A stretch of 64,000 bases of DNA from Bifidobacterium animalis subsp. animalis ATCC 25527 (GTDB lineage Bacteria; Actinomycetota; Actinomycetes; Actinomycetales; Bifidobacteriaceae), in the NCBI RefSeq assembly GCF_000260715.1, contig NC_017834.1, positions 744,001 to 808,000 of the forward strand. The letters run 5' to 3'. A program made the translations under genes and the position numbers. Under the pieces are notes generated by a model, which worked only from the letters and a program-made list of their open reading frames with translations, ran no database searches and was not told the origin of the DNA. Shown here piece by piece: positions 39,618 to 48,628 of this stretch (positions are counted from its first letter, which is position 1; each line of letters begins with the position of its first letter).

Positions 39618-41426
39618 ATGGGGCAACAGCCACGGGAACCGGGCGGAGATCATTCGGCGTTACCCTCCCCGAAATCAGCGGTGAAAGACACGCCGTTGGC
39701 CCAGGCGGCCGCAGCCGATGCCAAGAAAGGGCGATCCTCGCAGAATCAGCCGCACTTCCACCGATCACAGCGCCTTACTGCGCTCAATGAGTGCATTCCG
39801 TTGAGCGTGCGGCTCATGTCAATCATTGTGGTCATGCTTTCGATCGGCACCATCGTCATCACCTTCTCCATACGGTGGCTGGTAAGTAGCTATCTGATGG
39901 AGCGTGTGGATCAGCAGTTGTTGGAGCAGGCGGATCTGGTGTTCCCGCAGATGCTCAATACGGACGCGAACACCCAAAACGGTTTCACAAGCTATTACGT
40001 GAAGGTGTATAACACCAACACCGGCTCATCGGCGGTGATGTTGCAGCCAGTGCTCAAAGATGGTGTAGTCTCCAGTCCGAAGCTGCCGGATGACGGTTCG
40101 TTGGACGGCCATGAACTCGGGGTGCCGTTCACCACGCCTGCCGTGGTGAATACGAAGAACGTGGTGGGAGTTCCCGATCATGCCACCATGCAGTTCGCCG
40201 AATGCCCCTGGCGCGTTGTGGCCCTCAAGGGTCTGACGAAATCAGGCAAGGGGGAGTTCCAGGATCTCGGCATCGTGTATATAGGCCTCTCGCTGGGTGA
40301 CCAGATTGATGTGATCAGCACATTGACCCGGTTCTGCATCATGGTGAGCATAGCCGTGGTGCTGCTTGGGGGGTCCTTGGGCGCACTGGTGGTACAACGC
40401 ACCCTGAGCCCGCTCAAACGAATCGAGAAGACCGCTGCAAAGATTGCGGCCGGAGACCTTTCCCAACGCGTGCCCGAAAGCGGTGAATCCACGGAGATAG
40501 GTTCGCTGGCCAGATCGCTCAACAGCATGCTCACGCAAATCGAGCGAAGTTTCCATGAGCAGGAGGCCGTGACACAGAAGATGCGGCAGTTCGTCTCCGA
40601 CGCAAGTCACGAGTTGCGCACGCCACTTGCCGCCATCCATGGCTATGCCGAACTGTACAAGATGCAACGGGATGCGCCCGGAACGTTGGAACGGGCGGAT
40701 GATGCCATCTCTCATATCGAGGCATCGAGCTCGCGCATGACGGTGCTGGTCGAGGATCTGCTCTCGTTGGCCCGCTTGGATGAGGGGCGCGGCGTCTCAA
40801 TGAATCAGCGTGTCGATTTCACCTCGGTGATGCAAGATTCCGTGGATGACCTTCATGCACTCGATCCGGATCGTGAAATCACCACCATGCAACTCGACCT
40901 CGATCTGAGTGTGCCGAGGAAACCGAAGCTGAGCGAGACTCCGGGGCCGTTGCCGAAGATTGCATTGACCGGTGACGCCACTCGGCTTCATCAGGTGATT
41001 ACAAATATCGTGGGCAACATCCACCGCTACACTCCTTCGGATTCGCCCGTCGACATCGGTCTGGGCGTCATAGAGTCGAGCCGTACCCCCGAGGAACTCG
41101 CCGCAATGCCTCAGGACGGCGACATGCTTGGAGCATTGTTGCAGAGGGCTCGCAAAAGCAAGTCCGGCAAGCTTCTGAACATGTACGCGGTGGCCGTGTT
41201 ACGCGACCATGGCCCTGGCGTGCCTGAGAAATCGCTGCACAACATATTCGAACGCTTCTACACCGCCGATCCATCCAGGGATCGTCAGAAGGGCGGCACC
41301 GGCCTTGGCCTCGCCATCGCGTTGTCAATTGTGAATGCGCACGGGGGTCGCATCTATGCCAGTCCGACCGAGGGCAATGGGCTAACCTTCACGATCATTC
41401 TGCCCATGGAGGCCGGCACGGACTGA
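39618..41426 (+). CDS. Sensor histidine kinase
   Basis: A 602-residue membrane kinase, partner of the regulator just upstream. A long polar N-terminal cytoplasmic extension (about 60 residues) precedes TM1 (about 62-94). An extracytoplasmic sensor of about 145 residues is followed by TM2 (about 238-262), HAMP, HisKA with the phospho-acceptor SDASHELRTPLAAIHGY (His331), and HATPase with N-box NIVGNIHRYT, G1 DHGPGVP and G2 GGTGLGLAIA. GGAGGGG precedes the ATG. The stimulus is unknown. Confidence 0.93.
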   Translation: MGQQPREPGGDHSALPSPKSAVKDTPLAQAAAADAKKGRSSQNQPHFHRSQRLTALNECIPLSVRLMSIIVVMLSIGTIVITFSIRWLVSSYLMERVDQQLLEQADLVFPQMLNTDANTQNGFTSYYVKVYNTNTGSSAVMLQPVLKDGVVSSPKLPDDGSLDGHELGVPFTTPAVVNTKNVVGVPDHATMQFAECPWRVVALKGLTKSGKGEFQDLGIVYIGLSLGDQIDVISTLTRFCIMVSIAVVLLGGSLGALVVQRTLSPLKRIEKTAAKIAAGDLSQRVPESGESTEIGSLARSLNSMLTQIERSFHEQEAVTQKMRQFVSDASHELRTPLAAIHGYAELYKMQRDAPGTLERADDAISHIEASSSRMTVLVEDLLSLARLDEGRGVSMNQRVDFTSVMQDSVDDLHALDPDREITTMQLDLDLSVPRKPKLSETPGPLPKIALTGDATRLHQVITNIVGNIHRYTPSDSPVDIGLGVIESSRTPEELAAMPQDGDMLGALLQRARKSKSGKLLNMYAVAVLRDHGPGVPEKSLHNIFERFYTADPSRDRQKGGTGLGLAIALSIVNAHGGRIYASPTEGNGLTFTIILPMEAGTD

Positions 41427-41525
41427 CGGGGCGACGTTCGCCCAAGGCTCCAGAGGGCTTGTACCGGAATAGCGCACGGGGTAGCTTGGTTGTTAGGTGA
41501 GCCCCCGCGTAAGCTTGCAATGGTT

Positions 41526-41554
41526 TTGCCAGCGTTGCGCGCTGGCGGTAGAAT
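41526..41554 (+). promoter_or_regulatory. Promoter of the CspB-like gene with inverted repeat in the spacer
   Basis: TTGCCA (41526-41531) and TAGAAT (41549-41554) are spaced by exactly 17 bases, among the best promoter matches in the window. A perfect 7-bp inverted repeat GCCAGCG/CGCTGGC (41528-41534 with 41540-41546) fills the spacer and is well placed to be a repressor site. Confidence 0.7.
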
Positions 41555-41606
41555 GAACTTTTGGTATGCGGCGGGGCCGCACATATTCGAGACGATAGAG
41601 GTGAAC

Positions 41607-41996
41607 ATGCCCAGCGGACGCATTCGTTGGTTTGACGCGAAGAAAGGCTATGGATTCATTGCAGGCGATGACGGCAAGGATGTGTTCCTGCCCCAGACCG
41701 CATTGCCGCAGGGAGTGAGAAACCCGAGAAAAGGCGCGAAGGTAGAGTATTCGGTGATCGAGGGCAACCGTGGACAGGTCGCCATGGGGGTCACCATGGT
41801 CGCTTCGGCGCCATCCTTGGTGAAGGCCACCAGGCCGAAACCGGATGACATGGCCGCCATTGTGGAGGATCTCATCAAGCTCCTCGACTCCGCCGGCAAT
41901 GGTTTGCGACGCCACCGCTACCCGTCGGCGGCGGATAGCCGAAAGCTGGCCACACTGCTGCGTGCCGTGGCCGATGACTTCGATGTACAGGACTGA
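41607..41996 (+). CDS. cspB: Cold-shock protein with C-terminal extension (actinobacterial CspB-like)
   Basis: A 129-residue protein: an N-terminal cold-shock domain (GRIRWFDAKKGYGFIAGDDG and VFLPQTALPQG) and a helical C-terminal extension of about 60 residues ending RAVADDFDVQD. This two-part form is the actinobacterial CspB type. GAGGTGAAC precedes the ATG. The stop is one base before the start of the DUF3027 gene, an association I recall as common in actinobacteria, so the two likely share an RNA-related role. Confidence 0.9.
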   Translation: MPSGRIRWFDAKKGYGFIAGDDGKDVFLPQTALPQGVRNPRKGAKVEYSVIEGNRGQVAMGVTMVASAPSLVKATRPKPDDMAAIVEDLIKLLDSAGNGLRRHRYPSAADSRKLATLLRAVADDFDVQD

Positions 41997-41997
41997 T

Positions 41998-43131
41998 ATG
42001 GCAACAAGTGAATTCGATCCCATCGCCTTGGCGAGGGCGGAGGCAATCGACACCGCGCATGAACCGGAGGATGTTGGTGAGTTCGTCACCAGCGAGTCCC
42101 ACGATGATGGTGTGACCGATTTCCGCTTCGAGGCGCTCATGAAGGGATACGAGGGCTGGCAGTGGTCGGTGACGCTGTACCACGATGTCGAGCTCGACCA
42201 TTGGACCATCGACGAATCGTCGCTGATCCCCACGGACAAGGCCCTTCTGCCACCGAAATGGGTGCCTTGGAAGGATCGTCTGCTTCCCAGTGACCTCTCC
42301 GTGACCGATTCAATCGGTACTTCGGAGGACGATGAACGGCTTGATGATGGCATCAGCATTGACGAGGCGGTCAGCCGCACGGAGGAGCTCAATGCCGAAC
42401 AGCAGGCGGCTGAAGCCGTGGAGTCTCAGGAGGCGGGATCCCCCGATGAGCAGGCTGACGCGTTGACCGCCGTTGAAGATGTGGTGGAGGCCGTCGAGGA
42501 ACTCGACCTGTCGAGGCGTCATGTGCTTTCGGAATTGGGGCAGACGCAGACGGCGCAGCGTTGGTATGAAGGTCCCCATGGCCCCAAGTCGCTCTCCACG
42601 AAAACCGCCGATGGCAACTTGTGTTCAACCTGCGGGTTCTTCATTCCGCTCACCGGAAGCCTCAAAACGATGTTCGGCGTATGCGCAAACCGTTGGAGCC
42701 CGGATGACGGGAAAGTGGTCTCAGTGGATCATGGTTGTGGAGAACATTCCGAGATTCGTCCGCCAGAGCCGAGTCGTATGTGGGTGCAGACAAAGCCCGC
42801 CTATGATGATCTGCATATTGATGTGGTGGCCCAGCAGGGCCGTGACGAGCGCAAGGATGAGGAACTGCTCGAAAGCCTGGATGAGATCGATGCGGAATCG
42901 CTGGCAGAACTCAAACAGAAGACGCTCAGTACGAACGATGACCCATCCGACGTCAATGCGTTCAGTGTCGAGTCGGTACCGCCGCAGGATTCTTCCGACG
43001 CGCAGGAACCGGAAGGAGGATCTACAGCGGAGCCACCCGCTGCCGCAGAGATACCCGAGGGCGAAGATTCCAAGCAGATTGATTCGGTGCGCACCAGCGA
43101 GACGGTGATTGCGGAGGAAGCTGGCGAATAA
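41998..43131 (+). CDS. DUF3027 family protein
   Basis: A 377-residue acidic protein. The N-terminal ~110 residues and a central zinc-ribbon-like segment (CSTCGFFIP, then GVCANRW and HGCGEHSE, four cysteines near residues 205-248) are the conserved DUF3027 parts. They are separated by a long Glu/Ala-rich region, and the C-terminal ~110 residues are low-complexity. Function is unknown. It starts one base after the CspB-like stop, so translation is coupled and a nucleic-acid-binding partnership is plausible. Confidence 0.85.
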   Translation: MATSEFDPIALARAEAIDTAHEPEDVGEFVTSESHDDGVTDFRFEALMKGYEGWQWSVTLYHDVELDHWTIDESSLIPTDKALLPPKWVPWKDRLLPSDLSVTDSIGTSEDDERLDDGISIDEAVSRTEELNAEQQAAEAVESQEAGSPDEQADALTAVEDVVEAVEELDLSRRHVLSELGQTQTAQRWYEGPHGPKSLSTKTADGNLCSTCGFFIPLTGSLKTMFGVCANRWSPDDGKVVSVDHGCGEHSEIRPPEPSRMWVQTKPAYDDLHIDVVAQQGRDERKDEELLESLDEIDAESLAELKQKTLSTNDDPSDVNAFSVESVPPQDSSDAQEPEGGSTAEPPAAAEIPEGEDSKQIDSVRTSETVIAEEAGE

Positions 43132-43136
43132 AACGC

Positions 43137-43204
43137 CATACGAATTCAGAAGGGTGTCTTTCATATGTGAATCCATATGAAAGACACCCTTCTGAATTCG
43201 TATG
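43137..43204. terminator. Perfect 31-bp hairpin after DUF3027
   Basis: Arms 43137-43167 and 43174-43204 are perfectly complementary over 31 bp with a 6-base loop, between two convergent genes. No T-run is needed for a structure this stable. Confidence 0.8.
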
Positions 43205-43218
43205 CAATATCGGGTCGA

Positions 43219-44232
43219 TCACATGTCGTTCCCGGATTCCGTTCCGCTGGATTTCGTGGTGTTTGAACCGTTTCCTGTGGATGGCGAGGATGTCGTAGTG
43301 TCAGCCTCCTTCGATTTGTGCTTGCCGGTGCCCGCGTTCCCGGAGGCTGGTGAGGCGCTGGCGGATTGCGAGGGACTGGGTTCCGGAGAAGGCTTGGAAG
43401 TGCGGGATGGTTGTGGCAAAGGGGATGCGGATTCCCCGGCTTCGCCTTCGTCGTTCTGCGATTGCGCATCGTCCGATGTCATGTCATGGGCGTTGGAATC
43501 GGCGCTGGGGGAGGTGCGTGTCTCCGGTGATTCGGTCGGTTCCTGCGTATCTGACGGCGAATATGTGGGCGCATCCGCCTGTCCATCGCCCTGCAGCTCC
43601 TGGGGAAGCACGCCGGTCGTCGCCAACAGCAGGTCATGGGTCAGCGTCGTGGCGTTCTGTGCGAGCTTCTTGGCGTTAACGGCATTGGTTTGCAGAACGC
43701 CATCGTTGGCGATGATTGAGCATGACGGCACCGAAGGCTGCTGTGCGGATTGGTCGAGATACGAGGTCACATTGCGCAGTTGCTCGTCGGACATATCTGT
43801 GACATGCGATGCCCGGTACGTTTTCGCATCACCCACCGCGGTGGTGAGCAGGTTGCGCGCCGAATTCGCATGGGAGACGTTGGCTCGGCAATCGCTCATC
43901 GCAGCCGCGCGGGGCGTTCCCGAGATGTTCCCATTGGCATACAGGTACAATCCGGCGATTAGGATCACAATGACACCGAGCACAATCGTGGTGATATGCA
44001 GGGGCAGACGCCGTCTGGTTCCGCCACGGGCGCTTTCCGAAGGGTGCCGCGTGGCATGGGTGTTTTCGGCCGGATCCGCCTCATCATGGTGTGGGGGAAA
44101 CGATGGCGGGACTGCCGCGCCGTGCATTCCATCCTGATCGTCCGTTGTCGATTGCTTCGCAGACTCTGGGTCTGCGGTCATCTGGCCGCTCGTTTCGCCG
44201 ACATTGTCTGCAGACTCGTCATCCGTACTCAT
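43219..44232 (-). CDS. Single-pass membrane protein with Ser/Pro/Thr-rich C-terminus
   Basis: A 337-residue protein of unknown function. About 88 polar N-terminal residues are followed by one membrane helix (ITTIVLGVIVILIAGLYLYA). An extracytoplasmic domain of about 120 residues follows with two cysteines (MSDCRANV and VPSCSIIAND) that could form a disulphide, and then a long Ser/Thr/Pro/Glu-rich tail. The ATG at 44232 follows AGGTGAG. The tail composition suggests a surface-exposed stalk, similar in style to linkers in the proteins at 34282 and 37805. Confidence 0.65.
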   Translation of the reverse strand: MSTDDESADNVGETSGQMTADPESAKQSTTDDQDGMHGAAVPPSFPPHHDEADPAENTHATRHPSESARGGTRRRLPLHITTIVLGVIVILIAGLYLYANGNISGTPRAAAMSDCRANVSHANSARNLLTTAVGDAKTYRASHVTDMSDEQLRNVTSYLDQSAQQPSVPSCSIIANDGVLQTNAVNAKKLAQNATTLTHDLLLATTGVLPQELQGDGQADAPTYSPSDTQEPTESPETRTSPSADSNAHDMTSDDAQSQNDEGEAGESASPLPQPSRTSKPSPEPSPSQSASASPASGNAGTGKHKSKEADTTTSSPSTGNGSNTTKSSGTESGNDM

Positions 44233-44315
44233 TAACCACTCACCTATCCATTGCCATACCAGAGCCCAGTGTAGGGAGTGGCTCTGGTTGCGGCAATAGA
44301 GGTGTCGCTCAAGGT

Positions 44316-44350
44316 GAACAGATGGCGTGTCAGCGCAAGGCCATCTGCTC
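44316..44350 (-). terminator. Possible terminator hairpin after the Usp gene
   Basis: GAACAGATGGC (44316-44326) and GCCATCTGCTC (44340-44350) pair at ten of eleven positions around a 13-base loop, just downstream of the Usp stop. Confidence 0.5.
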
Positions 44351-44393
44351 ATTCATGGTGCCGATATCTCGGGTGGAAGCAGACAACCGAGTA

Positions 44394-45371
44394 TCAGTGC
44401 ACAATGGTGAGGTTGCATTCCGCGAGGTTGATGAGCTGCTTGGAGACCGAACCCAGGAAATGCGCATCGGCACCGGAGAGCCCGCGGGAACCCACCACAA
44501 TATGGCGGCAGTAACGTGAGGCGCTTACCAATCCCTTGCCTGCGCTGATATGGAAGACGTCCGTCTTGATGGGGAGCCCTTCGGGCAACGTGCTTGACGC
44601 GATGAGCTCCTGCACCACCTGCTCGGCATGCTGTTGGGCCACATCGAGCGGCGGCACGCTTGTCTCATAGCCGGGGATCCCGGTCATGTCCTTCAATTGC
44701 CAGCAGTACATCACATGGAGGGGAGCATGGTTCAGGTTCGCCAACCATGCGGCGAACTCGAGTGCTCGACGGGACGTGTCCGATCCGTCCACGCCTACGA
44801 CGATCGGACGACTTGTTCGAGGCGTGTCGGGGGCGGGAAGTTCGAAGTGGACCTCCTGAGAACCGGGCGTCAGCGCGCTGGCAATCTCATCCTGCACCGA
44901 TTGATCCTCGTTCTCCACGCGAATGATCGTCACTGGAATCTGCGATTCCTCGGCAAGCGAGGAAGACAGGGAGCCGGAGAACCAGCGGGCGACGCGCCCG
45001 AGTGTGCGCCGCCCCACGACGATCTGCTGGGCGTCGCTGCCAATCTCAAGCAGCGCAGATGCGCCGGAGGCACGGAACGAAGTAAGGCGGATCTGGTCGG
45101 AGGAGATGTCGATGCCCTCGGCTGCGTCCTTCACCCAATCCCGCAGTTTCTCGGCAATCTGCGTACGCAGTTTCGCAAGCTCGTCGTCGGTGGTGGGTTC
45201 AGGGCCCATGTCCCATGAGTATGACCAGCCGTACACGGCGTTCACGGTCTGCCCGGAAAGGGCGGCTTGGCGCAACGCCCAACGCAATGCGCCGAACGAT
45301 TCCTGAGAGCCATCCACACCCACCACCAGATCTCCCTGTGGGTTCAGCGACTGCACTGTTGCCGGTTCCAT
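44394..45371 (-). CDS. Universal stress protein, tandem UspA domains
   Basis: A 325-residue protein with two UspA domains (about residues 12-160 and 180-325). Each opens with VVGVDGS. The second carries the ATP-binding loop GSRGLSGADAHFLGSVSKQL near its end. The first has GRRTLGRVARWFSGSLSSSL, a related but altered loop. Usp proteins help cells survive starvation and stress; tandem forms are common in actinobacteria. It is monocistronic with its own promoter and AAGGAG ribosome site. Confidence 0.92.
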   Translation of the reverse strand: MEPATVQSLNPQGDLVVGVDGSQESFGALRWALRQAALSGQTVNAVYGWSYSWDMGPEPTTDDELAKLRTQIAEKLRDWVKDAAEGIDISSDQIRLTSFRASGASALLEIGSDAQQIVVGRRTLGRVARWFSGSLSSSLAEESQIPVTIIRVENEDQSVQDEIASALTPGSQEVHFELPAPDTPRTSRPIVVGVDGSDTSRRALEFAAWLANLNHAPLHVMYCWQLKDMTGIPGYETSVPPLDVAQQHAEQVVQELIASSTLPEGLPIKTDVFHISAGKGLVSASRYCRHIVVGSRGLSGADAHFLGSVSKQLINLAECNLTIVH

Positions 45372-45394
45372 GACATCTCCTTGCCTTTGGTCGA

Positions 45395-45423
45395 ATAATC
45401 ACTATCACCTAAGCATAGTGTAA
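45395..45423 (-). promoter_or_regulatory. Promoter for the Usp gene
   Basis: On the minus strand TTACAC (45423-45418) and GATTAT (45400-45395) are separated by 17 bases; the -10 box ends 23 bases from the start codon. Confidence 0.55.
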
Positions 45424-45597
45424 GCAGTTGGAGGTGTCATGCTCCGGCGCATATCCATGAACCGCCCGGAAAGGGTGCGTTGCCCCCGGTCTGCCTCGCG
45501 GCGCGGAATGCAATGGCGGGAATAACACAATAGACGAACCTGTTCAGCGTATACATACCATTCACCTGGCGTATGCGGCACGCGCCGTCTACGCCTA

Positions 45598-45615
45598 TCC
45601 CGCAATTTCGCGGGA
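45598..45615 (+). promoter_or_regulatory. Candidate operator upstream of clpC
   Basis: An inverted repeat TCCCGC-N6-GCGGGA (45598-45603 with 45610-45615) lies 70-87 bases before the clpC ATG. It is loosely like a ClgR-type CGC-spacer-GCG site but has a 6-base spacer. No HspR (HAIR) or CtsR site was recognised. The 313-base spacer between the divergent genes is otherwise unremarkable. Confidence 0.3.
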
Positions 45616-45684
45616 AACCGGAAATAAACGTTCCATGAATTCTGTAGAGTGGTTTGGAATTGTATTGATTATGGAAGGACAAGC

Positions 45685-48237
45685 ATGTTCGAACGGTTTA
45701 CCGACCGTGCGCGCCGGGTCATCGTGCTCGCGCAGGAAGAGGCTCGTGCCCTCCAGCACAACTACATCGGCACCGAGCATCTGTTGCTTGGGCTGATTCG
45801 TGAGGGAGATGGCGTGGCCGCCAAGGCTCTCGAGGCCAAAGGCGTGACGTTGGAAGACACCCGCAAGCAGGTCGAGGAGATGATCGGCAAGGGCACTGCG
45901 GCTCCAACAGGCCACATTCCCTTCACTCCGCACGCCAAGCAGGTGCTGGAGCTTTCGCTGCGTGAAGCGTTGCAGCTGGGGCATAGCTACATCGGAACCG
46001 AACATATTCTGTTGGGCCTCATCCGTGAGGGTGAGGGCGTGGGCACTCAGGTGCTCATCAAGATGGATGTCGATCTTTCCGACCTGCGCAGCACCACGAT
46101 CGACATGATCCGCGGCAACTCCGGCAACGGTGAGGGTGACAAGGGCGACATGGCCAACGCGGGTTCCGTGCAGGACAAGCGCAGCCAGAGCGGTTCCGCC
46201 ATACTGGATCAGTTCGGGCGCAACCTGACGGCCGAGGCGAAGGACGGCAAACTCGACCCGGTCATCGGCCGCAGCACGGAGATCGAACGCGTCATGGTGG
46301 TGCTTTCGCGCCGTACGAAGAACAATCCGGTGCTGATCGGCGAGCCGGGTGTGGGCAAGACGGCGGTGGTCGAGGGGCTTGCGCAGAAGATCGTTGCCGG
46401 TGACGTGCCGGAGACGCTCAAGGACAAGCAGGTGTATTCGCTCGATCTGGGTTCCATGGTCGCGGGATCGCGGTATCGCGGCGATTTTGAGGAGCGCTTG
46501 AAGAAAGTGCTCAAGGAGATCAAGACTCGCGGCGACATCGTGCTGTTCATCGATGAGATTCATACGATCGTAGGAGCAGGTTCTGCGGATGGTGCCCTCG
46601 GGGCCTCCGATATGCTCAAACCGATGCTGGCACGTGGCGAACTCCAGACCATTGGCGCCACGACCACCGACGAGTACCGCAAGTACATCGAGAAGGATGC
46701 TGCCCTGGAACGCCGCTTCCAGCCGATTCAGGTGTCGGAACCGTCAATCGCCGAGACGATTGAGATTCTCAAGGGCCTGCGTGCACGTTACGAGAATCAC
46801 CACCATGTGACGATCACCGATGGTGCGCTGCAGTCCGCCGCTGAACTTTCAGCACGGTACATTCAGGACCGCAACCTTCCCGACAAGGCGATCGACCTGA
46901 TTGACGAGGCGGGTGCGCGTCTGCGTATCAAGCGCCTGACCGCGCCCCCCGAGCTCAAGGAACTCGACAATCGCATCGCGCGCATTGCCAAGGAGAAGGA
47001 CCAGACGATCAAGGACCAGCAGTTCGAGAAGGCTGCCGAGCTTCGCGACAAGCAGGAGAAGCTTGAGGCCGAGCGCAAGGAGAAGGAGAAGTCCTGGCGT
47101 GAGGGCGAATCCGACGTCCGTATGGTCGTCGATGAGGATGTGATCGCCGAGGTGATCTCGCAAAGCACGGGCATTCCGGTGTTCAAGCTCACCCAGGCGG
47201 AGTCCAAGAAGCTCATGTCGATGGAGAAGGAACTGCATAAGCGCATCATCGGTCAGGATGAGGCTGTTTCTGCGCTGTCTCGTTCCATCCGTCGTACGCG
47301 TGTGGGACTCAAGGACCCGAAGCGTCCGGCGGGATCGTTCATCTTCGCCGGCCCCACTGGCGTGGGCAAGACCGAGCTTGCCAAGGCCCTTGCCCAGTTC
47401 CTGTTCGACGATGAGGACGCACTCATTCGTGTCGATATGTCGGAGTTCTCAGAAAAGTACGCGGCTTCGCGCCTGTTCGGAGCCCCTCCGGGATACGTTG
47501 GCTATGAGGAGGGCGGCGAGCTCACCGAGAAGGTGCGCCGCAAGCCGTTCTCCGTCGTGCTGTTCGACGAGATTGAAAAGGCCCACCCCGACATCTTCAA
47601 CACATTGCTGCAGGTGCTGGATGATGGCCACCTGACCGATGGTCAGGGCCGCAAGGTTGACTTCAAGAACACCATCATCATTCTGACGACCAATCTGGGC
47701 ACGCGTGACATCGCGAAGACCGCCAACACGGGCTTCACGATGGGGGGCAACACCGAGTCGAGTTATCAGCGCATGAAGGACCAGGTGTCGAGCGAGCTCA
47801 AGCAGCAGTTCCGCCCCGAGTTCCTCAACCGTTTGGATGACATCATCGTGTTCCGCCAGCTCACTGAACCGCAGGTGCGTCAGATTGTCGATCTCGATGT
47901 CACGAAGATCAACGATCGTCTGTTCGAACGTCATATGGAACTCGACCTGACCGACAAGGCCAAGGATCTGCTCGCGGAAAAGGGCTTCGACCCGTTGCTT
48001 GGTGCCCGACCGCTGCGTCGTGTGATTCAGCGTGATATTGAAGACACCATTTCCGAGAAGATCCTCATGGGCGATCTGCACGACAACGAACGTGTGATCG
48101 TCGATGCCGAAGGTGATGGCATTCTCGGGGAGTTTACGTTCCGCGGCGAGCCTTTCGAGCTCCCGGCAGCAGGCGAAGGGGACGAGTCGAAGGATGTCGT
48201 GCCCGAACCTGCGGCTGCGGCGAGTGAGGCCGAATAA
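45685..48237 (+). CDS. clpC: ATP-dependent Clp protease ATP-binding subunit ClpC
   Basis: Hexameric AAA+ unfoldase that feeds proteins to ClpP. The 850-residue protein begins [20 protein letters not shown], with two Clp-N repeats (about residues 1-140), AAA1 Walker A GEPGVGKT near 219, a UVR-like middle region (about 420-450), AAA2 Walker [10 protein letters not shown] near 555, and a D2-small domain. An acidic/Ala tail follows ([12 protein letters not shown]). The ATG at 45685 follows GGAAGGAC; an upstream in-frame GTG would add 12 non-conserved residues. A strong terminator follows. Confidence 0.96.
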   Translation: MFERFTDRARRVIVLAQEEARALQHNYIGTEHLLLGLIREGDGVAAKALEAKGVTLEDTRKQVEEMIGKGTAAPTGHIPFTPHAKQVLELSLREALQLGHSYIGTEHILLGLIREGEGVGTQVLIKMDVDLSDLRSTTIDMIRGNSGNGEGDKGDMANAGSVQDKRSQSGSAILDQFGRNLTAEAKDGKLDPVIGRSTEIERVMVVLSRRTKNNPVLIGEPGVGKTAVVEGLAQKIVAGDVPETLKDKQVYSLDLGSMVAGSRYRGDFEERLKKVLKEIKTRGDIVLFIDEIHTIVGAGSADGALGASDMLKPMLARGELQTIGATTTDEYRKYIEKDAALERRFQPIQVSEPSIAETIEILKGLRARYENHHHVTITDGALQSAAELSARYIQDRNLPDKAIDLIDEAGARLRIKRLTAPPELKELDNRIARIAKEKDQTIKDQQFEKAAELRDKQEKLEAERKEKEKSWREGESDVRMVVDEDVIAEVISQSTGIPVFKLTQAESKKLMSMEKELHKRIIGQDEAVSALSRSIRRTRVGLKDPKRPAGSFIFAGPTGVGKTELAKALAQFLFDDEDALIRVDMSEFSEKYAASRLFGAPPGYVGYEEGGELTEKVRRKPFSVVLFDEIEKAHPDIFNTLLQVLDDGHLTDGQGRKVDFKNTIIILTTNLGTRDIAKTANTGFTMGGNTESSYQRMKDQVSSELKQQFRPEFLNRLDDIIVFRQLTEPQVRQIVDLDVTKINDRLFERHMELDLTDKAKDLLAEKGFDPLLGARPLRRVIQRDIEDTISEKILMGDLHDNERVIVDAEGDGILGEFTFRGEPFELPAAGEGDESKDVVPEPAAAASEAE

Positions 48238-48263
48238 CAGTCGAGACAACGAACGCCGAATTG

Positions 48264-48306
48264 GAGGCGGTGCAGACGGAATTCGTCTGCACCGCCTCTT
48301 CTTTTT
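48264..48306 (+). terminator. Intrinsic terminator of clpC
   Basis: A perfect 15-bp stem GAGGCGGTGCAGACG/CGTCTGCACCGCCTC (48264-48278 with 48284-48298) followed by TTCTTTTTC. Confidence 0.93.
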
Positions 48307-48563
48307 CCCTCCATTGAAGACACCGTTGAATCGTGATTGGAAAACACCGTTAAAGACAAGAAAAAATACTGAATATGGGTAGTATGTGAAGAATATTTAA
48401 GAAATAGGGTATCGTATTTCGGAAAGCTGTATAGTCGGAAGCATAGGGGAGGGTGGCACATATAGAAAAGGGAAACAGGAATCAGGCCGGGTGTGCAAGG
48501 GGGGGGCATGCGACGGCAGATGTTGTGGCATGCATCTGTACGGAGAGGAAAACGCACCACAAC
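48307..48563. other. Non-coding AT-rich spacer between clpC and aspS
   Basis: About 250 bases between the two terminators, distinctly more AT-rich than its surroundings in the first half. The only structure noted is a short imperfect direct repeat (ACACCGTTGAA near 48321 and ACACCGTTAAA near 48345) and a G-run near 48500. No credible gene, tRNA or known RNA fold was seen. Confidence 0.6.
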
Positions 48564-48606
48564 GCATGGAAGGGGGATGCGCAGTTTGCGCATCCCCCTT
48601 CCATGC
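48564..48606. terminator. Perfect 20-bp hairpin after aspS
   Basis: Arms 48564-48583 and 48587-48606 match perfectly over 20 bp with a 3-base loop, lying 22 bases beyond the aspS stop on its downstream side. Confidence 0.8.
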
Positions 48607-48628
48607 TCTGAGCGGTTGAGTGAGGAAG

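Noticed and set aside
41493-42392. 299-codon minus-strand frame across CspB and DUF3027
   Set aside because: Would cover both a certain cold-shock gene and its promoter; Ser/Arg-rich nonsense composition.
45598-45615. HspR (HAIR) or CtsR operator at clpC
   Set aside because: The inverted repeat does not match either consensus; kept only as a weak ClgR-like candidate.
48307-48563. Small RNA or lost gene in the clpC-aspS spacer
   Set aside because: No promoter-terminator unit of its own, no open frame with family similarity; the region only has low-level repeats.
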